Assembly (NCBI GenBank): GCA_032622095.1
Contig: CP136066.1
Location: forward strand, 132,773,917-132,837,916
Source of the DNA: Siphonodentalium dalli
Lineage: Eukaryota > Mollusca > Scaphopoda > Gadilida > Siphonodentaliidae
DNA length: 64,000 nt
Reading direction: 5' to 3'
Shown here: positions 1 to 11,200 of the stretch, piece by piece
Layout: every line of letters begins with the position of its first letter
How positions within the stretch are numbered: position 1 is the first letter of the stretch
Program-made: the position numbers and the translations under genes
Notes under the pieces: model-generated
The model's database searches: none
The model's input: only the letters and a program-made list of their open reading frames with translations
Told to the model about the DNA's origin: nothing

Positions 1-2230
1 GTCAATGATTGTACCAGAAACATCAGTGGCTTCAACAAGCACAGAAATTATTGCTCCCTCATCAGTGACACTGTCAACTTCCGTTACATCGTCATCAACG
101 TTTGTGACAGACACACCAATTGCGTCAACAACTACAGAAGTAGTAGCCCTATCAACGGCAGTGGCTCCGTCGTCAACTTTGGCATCCGAATCAACAGTAG
201 TATCAACAAGTATAGAAGTTGTAGCTCCTTCGACGGCGGTGGCCCCGTCAACTTCAGTTGCGCCGTCGTCAACGTATGCGTCTGAAATAGCTTCAACAAC
301 CACAGACGTAGTAGCTTTATCAACTCCAATTGCGTCGCCAACGCTTCTGTCCGAAATAGCATCAACAACTACAGGAGCGGTTGTTCCAACTTCACTTGCA
401 GTGTCGCCAACGATTGTACCAGAAACATCAGTGGCTTTAACAAGCACAGACAGTATTGCTCCCTCATCAGTGGCAGTGTCAACTTCAGTTACACTGTCGT
501 TAACGTTTGTGACAGTCACACCAGTTGCTCCAACTACAGTAGTAGTAGCCCCGTCAACGTCAGTGACTCCGTCATCAACTTTGGTATCAGAAACATCAGT
601 AGTATCAACAAGTATGGACGTCGTAGCTCCTTCAACTTCAATTGTGCCGCCAACTTCAGTTGTGCCGTCAACTTCAGTTGCGCCGTCATCAACGTTTCAG
701 TCTGAAATGGCTTCAACAACAACAGAAGTAGTAGCTTTATCAACTCCATTTGCGCCGTCGTCAACGCTTTTGTCCGAAATAGCCTCAACAACCACAGAAG
801 CTGTTCTGTCTTCAGTTGCACCGTCGTCAACGATTGTACCTGAAACATCAGTGGCTTCAACAAACACAGGCATTATTGCTCCCTCCACATCAATGGCACC
901 GTCAACTTCAGATACACCATCATCAACATTTGTGTCAGTAACACCAGTTGCTACAACTATAGAGGTAGTAGCACCATCAACATCAGTGGCCCCGTCATCA
1001 ACTTTGGCATCAGAAACATCCGTAATATCAACAAGTATGGAAGTCGTAGCTCCTTCAACTTCAGTTGCGCCGTCAACTTCGTTTGCGCCGTCGTCAACGT
1101 TTGAGTCTGAAATAGCTTCGACAACCACAGAAGTTATAGCTTTGTCAACGTCATTTGCGCCGTCGTCAACGCTTCTGTCCGAAATAGCCTCAACAACTAC
1201 AGAAGCTGTCTCAACTTCAGATGCACCTTCGTCAACGATTGTACCAGAAACATCAGTTGCTACAACAACTATAGAAGTAGTAGCCCCATCAACGTCAGTG
1301 GCTCCGTCATCAACTTTGGCATCAGAAATAGCTGTAGTATCAACAAGTATGGAAGACGTAACTTCATCGACGTCAGTGGCTCCGACAACTTCAGTTGCAT
1401 CGTCAACATTTGTGTCTGAAATTGCTTCAACAACCACAGAAATAGTAGCTCCATCAACTTCGGTAGCGCCGTCGTCAACGTTTGTGACAGATATAGCCTC
1501 AACAATAACAGAAGTTCTCATTCCATCAACTTCCGTTGGACCGTCGTCAACGTTAGTAACGTTAGTACCGTCAGTGGCCTCAACAACTACAGATTCCGTA
1601 GCTCCATCAACTTCAGTTGCGCCGTCAACTTCAATTGCGCCGTCAACAACCTTAGCACCAGAAACATCAGTAGCACCAACAGTCACAGAAGTAGTAGTTC
1701 ATTCAACCTCGGTGGAATCGTCAACCCCAGTGGTCTCGTCGTCAACCATTGTGCCAGAAACACCCATAGCTTCAACGACTACAGGTGTCGTAGCTCCATC
1801 AACTCCAGTGGGGTCGTCAACTTCTGTGATCACGTCGCCGTCAGTTACACCAGAAACGTCAGCCTCGCCAACGGGAACAACAGATGTCGTAGCACCATCC
1901 ACGTCGGTTACCGTATCGTCCACCTTAGTACTGGAACCAACTTCTACTATAAGTGCGACTAGTGTTTCTATTGTCCCCACATCGGGTACCATTTCCCCTA
2001 CCTCAACCATTGTGCCGACGTCAACGGAAACATTTACCACGTCTGAAACCGTTGTGCCAACTTCCAACACGAGTACCTCGAAACCAACCACGCCTGGTGT
2101 TACGACGAGGAAGCCTGTGGTATTCAAGATTCTTGCTGTATTCCGTATCATTAACTTGCTCTGGAGCAGTGACTACGAGAACACATCCAGTCTACCATAT
2201 AAGACGCTAGTCGAGAATCTTCTACAAATG
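1..2230 (+). CDS. Mucin gene exon 1: Ser/Thr-rich repeats and N-terminal part of SEA domain
   Basis: The frame is open from position 2 and about 80% of the exon is Ser, Thr, Pro, Val and Ala, suited to dense O-glycosylation. The exon ends at CAA ATG followed by the donor gtgagt (GT at 2231), phase 0. Without splicing the frame would stop at 2237. From about 2115 the composition changes to a hydrophobic and charged stretch (VFRIINLLWSSDYENTSS, then YKTLVENLLQM). This fits the first strand and helix of a SEA domain and includes an N-glycosylation site (NTS). The ATG at position 5 is not a start: it replaces the ACG (Thr) found at the same place in the later repeat units, so the exon continues leftward out of the window. 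Confidence 0.85.
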
Positions 2231-5200
2231 GTGAGTTAACAACGACGGCTAGTTTGTTCCACGCAGTCATTCGAAACAACCAATATTAGACATGCTCGTA
2301 AATAATTAATTATCATTTCTGCATCGTAGGAGGTAATAGATTTTGACGAAGATGTGTTGGCTGTCTATATAGGTACGTCTGGTAGCTCTACAGTCTACAA
2401 CACTGAATGATAGTCGGATTCCTTAAAAATTATCGCGCAATTTCGGAATGTTAAACACGACATGAGAACGTCTTGTATATCACAAACATGTCTACTTTCA
2501 GATTCTAACTGTTTACTGTATGAAATTCAATGGTAACGGGTTTTACTAATGAGAAATCATAATTATTCGAAGAATTCGATTCACATACGGGAGTTTTTTC
2601 TAATGTGACCTGGCTGTAAACTATACCATATTATTACATATCGTTAGATTTTATTTGGTTTATGTGGTTTATCGGGGATAGTCTTCGTGACCAGTATTAG
2701 TTTAATGGTTTGGTGCTTAAAATAAATGTTTGGACTTCTCTGAAAATGGTTAAATTATCGTCAAGTGATAGTTCAGAAGAAGCCATATGAGATATTATTT
2801 ATGAAAGTGTTAGTCACTGCATGTTTATTAAATTGTTCGGTCGTTTAGAATTTTGTAATAATAGCATGCCAGGCCAAGTTGCTTATTGGTCAATTTGTTA
2901 TGGAATTTGAAACAATGGCATCCCATCCACATGTATTGCGTATGTATACTATGTATACATATATATAGGCATACATGAGTTTTTGTTCAAAAAATATTGT
3001 TCATGGTTATCCTAATAAGAAATGGAATTATTGTTGATCTGATGATAAACAAGAAGGTTTCTCTGTGAACTCAATACATCGCGGTCCCGGTATGATGTTT
3101 CACACACATACGTAATATACTAAATGAACACCTTCGTCATCATGACTAATCACTCTCTCAATTATTTTTCCATGAGTGTATACACTCAGATTCACATGGA
3201 TGCTATTTAATATGTGGGTATGTAGTTTACTCCAGACTACGCAACACTTTAAGGTGGAAATGATACTATGGAGAAAATGCCAAGAAAACTTGCATATGAA
3301 GCACGATTAATGGGATAACTTAATATGGCACTTGTCGTCAATTTCGCCATGTCTGTTTCAATGCCTGTGACAATTCGACTTTATTTTATTACGGCAGCTA
3401 TTTACGAATCGTGAACATTAACTATGGTTGGAATTAGTGTGGTAAATGTCAGGTTTCAGTCGCTGTAGCTCGCCAAATATAACTGGCATGGAAGTGTGGA
3501 ACCAAAGCCTGTAATTCTATAGTAACAGTTTCAGCTACACAAAAAGATCCATTTTGTCAGTAGCACAAATATGTCTAACATCTACCTGTAAATGTATTGG
3601 TGACATTACACTGATTACAGCTCGTTATATATTAGACTACTCATAGTTACAGTGCGTCACTGGCAAACGCGAGTGTTTATCTTCATATATATTAGCACCG
3701 TCTACGAATTGTTTTGTTTAAAAATAAAATAAAAAAGCCACATATACCCTTGTTCTGGTTTGTTAATTATGCTAGCGTATGTCAGGTTATGTAGTAGATA
3801 TATACTTCTCTTGGCAATCGGATATGCATGTAAATTGCTCTGGTGAAAGTGGACGACCGAAATTTCGTTATTGCAGTCTATATGGAGAATTACTAATATT
3901 GGAAATAAGAGTTCTTGGTTTCTGCTTCTACAAACTGTTTGTGATTTTTGACACATTTTACCTAAAAGTCACTTTAATACTGATTATGGACATCCACTTC
4001 ATTTACAGCTCAGAGGAATCTACTCATCCGTAATGACAAATCAAGGATTTTATGACGTGCGCATAACAAGCTTTAGGTAAGTAAACTCTATATGTAGCCT
4101 ATCTAGGGTAAAAAGGGTCATAAATCTAATTTAATATTCCAATTCTTAATTTAATATTTTACTTTCAATTTCATAATTTTAGATTAATTTTTGCAACAAT
4201 TTTATTCTTATACAGTTGACTGTATATATATATATATTTGTTCTGTGGCATTTTACTTTTTATATTAACTCAATATTCTAATTTGGTCTTGCAATTTTAT
4301 TCTTATTTTATCGTTGTTTATAAATTCAAGCGACGTCATTTTTTTTAACAAACAAAATAACACATTGTAACACTAAACAAAACGAAACAAGTAGAAAGTG
4401 GCATTTAAAGAATAAAGAGTTCTCATGTTACATTCCATTATATATGCTATGGTGTTGAATAATTTCATTCCCATGTATGGGATACACTAACGTTAGTTGC
4501 GTCCGTTTTATTTAGAGTGCCGACGATCTCGTCGCCATAATTAAAAAAAACGAGACACGCCTAAATAGGGTAAAAAGTCCAGAAAAAAATAATTCTTATT
4601 TACTTTTTTTTAGCTCAACTTGAATAAGTCAAAGTGTTAGTTGAGTTGGCGTCCGCCCGCCCATACGTGTATGCATGTGTGTGTACATCCGTCCGTTCGT
4701 TAACAATTTCCTTTAGCACACATACAGGTCACATATCTCTCATCAGATCATCACCAAACTATATGCGGAATACTTAATAGATGGGAGTCATCGATTTATT
4801 TTCCCGAAATTCTTTTTAAAACATCGCCGCCAGCCTCCATTTTGGATTTCAAATTTGAAGCATAGACACACCCTGCAGGCCACATTTTTTTGGAGAATTG
4901 TTTTGAAATTTAGTGTCGTGTTTAGGATCACCTCTAGATGGGAGCTATCGAATTTGAACTATTTTTTCTAACTCTTTGCATGACTAAATCCTTCTTATTT
5001 CGTTACAACGATATCTTATTTCGTTATAACGAAATAAAACAAAATATGGGGAAAAATAGTTGTCTCTAAGAATTAAATTGTGAAGTCAGTTCCAGAAACA
5101 TGCTTTATTATAACAAGCATTTCATTCCATGGCAGATACTGTTACTATGTACAATGGATATAATACACAATTTCAGTGGGTAGGGTTAATATTTAATGCC

Positions 5201-8200
5201 ATGTTGCTTTATAGTCGATCCGTTGGAAATGGATTTCACCTCTATATACATATGTCCTGTTAGCAGCCTAAGTTTTGAAAAGTTATGAAAAAATTGGGAA
5301 ATATCCACAGATTTTCCCCAAATATGTGAATATAACAGATTGTATGAACTTTACGCACAGACTCGTGGGCGGTAGTTAACTTGGTTGCTTGTCCTCGGAT
5401 TAGGTCAAATGAACGCTTTGCTTTATGAACATAGGTGGAAGGCTTTCCCAAACATGATATTAAACTTAAATTTAATTATATCGGAGGTCCGTTGAATGTC
5501 AAAGGAACGAGATTTAAAAGCAAACAAATCCTTGTTTTTCAGAGAATTTAAGATTTGTCGCGCTATCAGAAAATGTATGAAAACAATATATTAGACGATG
5601 GTATCATCACTTCACGATAATTTATATATCATTTTGAAGACGGGTTCACTTTAATGCCCAGGATCGCGTGTAGTGTAAATCCAGTACGTAAGTTCATTGA
5701 AATTATGTTATAGCTTGGGATATCGGTTTGGTTTATGCTGTTTTTGTACTCTTCTATAGAAGACTTCTATAGAAGAGTACAAAAACAGCATAAACCAAAC
5801 CGAGATCCCAAACTGTTGTGGACGGAGAAGACTTCGTGTACCTTAGAACATATTCAGATAATATGTTCAACAAACGGCCAACAATGGATATGAATCCGTC
5901 TATAATTGTAGTATATTTTCGCCTGTCTGTCGTCTGCTTTTATTACGTACTGAACATCCCTCCAAAGAATAATAGACATGTCAATGTATACTTTTATAGC
6001 TGATTGGGAATATCGATAGAAATTGTTAATATAGATCATCCAAGTTTCTTCCGAGTCGGGCTTATTCGTGATCGATCTATAAGTATCATTAAAACTAAAA
6101 CTATATTTCAAATTCCCGGCGGCGGAAATTTGGATACTTCAATTTTTCAGGTTTTCACACTGCCATTCAATTGCAGATTTTAATCGTTTGATAATTTGTA
6201 ATCAGCGACTCGTGCAGACTACAAATTCGAGTTTTGTGAAGTTCGTACCAAAAACAAAATTTAGCCCCGTTTGAACCACCTGGCATAACCCCTCCCTAAT
6301 TCGACATTGACCAAACAGGCCCCAAACCGTCGTACCATCATTTCCAATAAAACAACAAAGTATTGACCTAGATTCATTAGTTTCGGAGAAAATACAGACA
6401 CAAGGCACTTTACCCCAAAAATAGATGATTGAGGGCCCCGTTACTCCGATGGTTACCGTGCGATCAGGGAACCGTTTGCATATTTGTAATCAGCGACTCA
6501 TCGAGACTTTATATTCCGAGTGGAAACATACTTTAAAAGAAACCCTTTCGCCGAGAGTTTGGAAGCGTGTTTGAACATGCATGGGTTTTATGATCGACAC
6601 AGAACTGATCTACCATGATATTGGAACAGGACAACGCACTTCATTCGAAATATATATTTATATATCAGATTTAAGAAGGCACGGATTGAATAGGGCCTAT
6701 ATGTATGAGTGTTCATTGCTACAAATGTTCTTGCTTCAGTGAGCAAATACTCTTCTTTTTTATCGAAATGACCATGTGTCGATCAGAATATGTATATGTG
6801 CAGTTCTCGCCAATGTCGAACTGCGCTCGCATACATAATAGGAGGAATAAATCTACCACATGCATTCTAAACCACTTGTTTTGCTCGACGTTCAGACTCA
6901 TAATCTGACATTATACCATTCCAGTCAAGGCAGCGTTGTGGTCCAGTACGAAATTGAGTACATCGTTTCCAGCAACATCAACAAGAGTGGACTAAATCAG
7001 GCTGTGCTAGACGCTTACTACAACAAAGTGTTCGATAACTACTCGATAGATGAGTCATCAATACACCATGAAGGTGAGTCATTCTTGACAACAATTTTGT
7101 TACTTCCTTTTGAAATATCTCATCTACATTTCGATGCATGCTTTGTAGTTTCTGGAGATAACAATCAATCTAAGTGGCTGTCACTGCTGATGTATGACGT
7201 CAATACATTGATATATCGCTATATATAATTGCATGGTACACAGCGGAATAATAATTATATAATATTTATTATTGTTCAATAAGTTCAATAAAATATGTCA
7301 TCATCAGCAGAATAATTCTCTTCGTTCTTTTTCGAACACCGATCTTATTGCCAAACTTCAAGGCCATATATATATAATGAAAGTGTTATATTGACAATCG
7401 ACATTTTTCAAGATATTGGCCAACGACAATATTAACAATGCTGCTTGCATTTAATGACATCGACATCTGCGATTGGTAATATACTTTAATCTCATGAATC
7501 TTAATGCCATTTGGTGGATTCACGCGCGGTTAGTATTAGTCAGCTTCTTTCTCATTGCATGCCGCGTATGTGGGTGGCAATTATTCATTTGTTAACAAAA
7601 TCAACAAGTTCACTGATTGTAACACACATCAACTTTAATTATCTTTTCCTATAGAAAGTATCGATCATAGATAGATCGATAGATAGATAATATAAGTTTA
7701 ATGAAATAATACACCCACACGGGGCAGACGTACGCAATATACAATATACATACATTACACAAATATACGACAAAATTATACAATATTAATTAAAACTAAT
7801 ACTAATATATACCGGTATATAGGATATATTTTTTCCGAGTTTATATCACGTCATGTTATTCCGGTGGCAATATGGATACTAGGCCTAGGCTCTATAATAG
7901 ATAAATACTGGCATTTTTATTTCCAGACATCGTGGTATCTACGCCAGCGCCAACTACACAGAGTCCCAAAACACAAGATCAGCTTCTAGAAAACTGGCTG
8001 ATAGCGGTGATAGTCTGTGCGGTCCTTTTAGTCGTATTCGTATTATGCGCTGTTGCCGCTTTGGTGAGTACATTATACCTTCGACGACGGGTTATGTAAA
8101 GCCAAAGGTCAACTTTTTAGAAACGGCAGTTTGTTCGGCATTCTATATTTAGCGCGGGTTTTCCCTATAACAATGCTCGACGCCACAAGTTGCCAAGTCC

Positions 8201-11200
8201 TCAATCTCAAAAAAGAGAGTGGCTAAAATGCAAGCTTGGTGCCAAGCTTGGCAGTTTTTAAGGCAGGTGACTAAAAGACAAGCTTGGCGTTTTCAAATTT
8301 TTAAAAAGCCTTTTAAACGCTGTTTTCGGGTGAATTATGCGGGAATAGCACCAGTTAATTACTTATATGGCCCATTTTCGTAAATTAATCGACAATAGTG
8401 GCAGTAATGTCCCCGATTGGTTGGTTAATACGGGGCGTGGTCACAAAATCAAAACATTTTAGCATTTTAGCCACTCTCTCAAAAAAAGTGAAAGTGGATT
8501 GTTTTGTCTGATTTGATAACCATTTTCATGACATCTACACTTTAGAATAGAATAGAATTGAATTTATTAAGCAAAATACGTCCCTGGGTTGGGACATGTT
8601 GCCATACATAGATATAATATTAATGTGGTACTTGAACACACATAAACTGTATAATAATAACATCACTCAGTCATGTAACTTAATATGCATTATATAATAA
8701 TATTTATGTATTGTTCAATCTGCACTCGAAAAACCTCCTGACTATGTTGCAAACATTCGCACAATGTTGTGTAAGGTCATTATCTAATATATGTTGCAGT
8801 TGGTCCCATCTACTCATCAGTCGAAAATTAATAAAACTTCCCTCCATTAGTTTTAGTAATTCACTACGCTGGGTGGAATAATGGGGGCAGTCAATTAAGA
8901 AGTGTCTTTCGTCTTCGACGATTTTGTCTTCACAGAAGACACACAGTTGTAATGGTAAAGGTGTCTTTTTCGGTTGCGTATGTCTACCTTTTTCAATAGC
9001 AAGAGAATGGTTACTTATTCTCAGTCGCGTAAACATTGCACTTTATGATAGGTCGGAAGTGCAAATCAGAAGCCTTACAGAAGGTTCCATTGATAAACTT
9101 CGTTTACTGATTCATATTGACAGATTCTGACAAATTGAAAAAAAATTCAGTAGTGAAAATGTTTCACGGGAAACCTTATCACACTATTGTACGAAATAGT
9201 GCTCGGATCCTGTCAGCGTGTGTTCGAGGTTACGGTATGAAATGACACCTATTCTATTATATATTTTGTGGGCTAACTCAGCTGGCTAACTAGGGAAAAA
9301 TTGTACAGCTATTCTCTCGGTGTTTATACGATATCACGTTTATACGATATCACGGAAGTCCATAACATGTCGCCGGTTGCAGTTGTCTTATCGAGCCATA
9401 AAGGGAGATAAACACTGCATGCAGTTTGGGTCAACTGGTCAGCACGCAAAATTCATGCCGTTTTCTGTTGCATGATTGTTGTGTCTGACTCAGTTTAATG
9501 TAAATTATGTGTGTGTTTGACTCAATACTAGGGATGTTTAGAAATGGTGTGGGTGGACTGTTGTAGAAGGGTCAGGCGTGCTGACGGCTTAATGTATGCC
9601 ATAATACCATGGATGGGTTTTTTGTAAATAACCAATTAGTATTAATTAGTAATGTGCTGTTGTCATGTTACATGCAGTGTTATTTTAAAGCTGTTATAAT
9701 CTGCTGTCCTATTACCACAGTGGATTATCAGACGCGAACGAAAACCAGAAGTAACAGAGTCCGAGGTGAGGAATTTTTGTTGTCAAAGTTTGCAAACATT
9801 TTCTGACACTGTTTTTTGTTGTTGCAACAAACGCACACATTTCACGATGTGGAAACCCCGTGGTTTATAGTTGATGAGTATCACGCATTCAAAAATAGCC
9901 GATGCGATCGCAAACCCCACCAGAAGCGAGGAAAAGGGTAATAAACTAGGTTATGACATAGTACATAGTGTCATAGTATTTTGGCAGCTACGAGCATATG
10001 CTATACTATTTTTCAAACGAGCTGATACCTCATTGGTTACCAAATTCTGTTGTTTGCCCTCACATTCTTACCAAAGTTGTCAGTCGAAGGATTCTCCTAG
10101 CTGTATGGACTGATGTATTCCACCTCTGACTGGCAACTTTGGTCAGAATGTAATAGAAAACTACTGAGTGTTTCGGAACAAATAAGGAATCGACTTGTTT
10201 TAAAAAATAAACTAGCATATCAGTCAAAATGCTACGTTTTGTGTGAGTTCCTCATATATTATGTTTGTGTACGTTTGCGCTCGCCTCGGCCATTTTGAAT
10301 GCGTGGTATACTCACCGACATCGAAACCACGTCATTCCCCACCGTGTATTTAAGCCCCGGTTCCATATCCCCGATTTCCCACCCGAATGTTCCCGAATGA
10401 CTCCCGCACCATAATTTTGCAAAAATCGTGGAGTAAGCTCGGGACGAGTCGGGACAGTGAATTTTTACCTTCGAACATGATCGGGGATATCGGTGCTATC
10501 GGGGTCGATTCAGGACAATTCTGGACTCGCTCCCGACAGTTTTGAAATGTTCAAAACTATCGGGAACCAAGCCGAATCGCTCCCGATTTGTAAATCGTCG
10601 GGAGAAATTCGGCACCTATTCGGGAGTAGTCGGCAGTATTCGGCAATATTCGGGTGGATATTCTGGAGTAGTTGGCAGTATTCGGTAGGTTATTCCCGAA
10701 TTCGCCATGTATGGCTGCTTTTATACTGAGATCCGTTGTATCTGCAAAATTCCGCATCGATTCGGGACGTTCGGCAGCAATTGAATACCAATTCGGTATC
10801 TATGCGGCATCAATTCGGTACCAGTTCGGCATTGATTCGGGGTATTCGGCAACAATTCGGTGTAAGTCGGTAGTAATCTGGGCAATTTGGCAGCCACTCG
10901 CACGAAAGTTCGCGATAATTCTTGATCTTTCGGGAAGATATTCGGAAGCATTCTGGAATACTCGGCAATGTTCGGGACGATTAAATTTTGTCATAATTCG
11001 CATCAGTTCGGCGGCTTTTTGGAATAAAACTCGTCCAGAATTCTCTCGAATGCTGCCGATTTGGTCTGGTCCCGAATTTGTGCCGAATATACTAATTCGG
11101 GACAGAAAATCGGGAATATGGAACCGGGGCTTTAAAATTAATTAGACACCACTTCTAAACAGTTTAAGGTATTTCGTCACTAATATTTGGTGCACGACGA

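Larger units (their letters stand above)
2373..6895 (+). other. Intron 2 of the mucin gene (no gene seen)
   Basis: This 4.5-kb AT-rich stretch has no convincing coding content; its short ORFs show no family features. It contains diverged minus-strand satellite monomers near 4.68-5.0 kb, a 22-bp perfect palindrome near 5.01 kb and a 103-bp near-perfect palindrome at 5712-5814. Two related stretches begin near 6195 and 6485 (both contain ttgtaatcagcgactc). A small SEA exon may be hidden here. Confidence 0.5.

Noticed and set aside
697-1686. 329-codon minus-strand open frame opposite the mucin exon (Val/Asp/Ala-rich)
   Set aside because: It is the mirror of the Ser/Thr/Val repeat codons; it has no family features, and the + strand frame is supported by splice sites and a SEA domain.
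2330-7073. Direct splice from exon 2 (2372) to a weak acceptor at 6929, giving VYI-GSVVV
   Set aside because: The phase fits, but it would delete the strand before the cleavage loop and use an aag acceptor just after a better one; kept only as an alternative.
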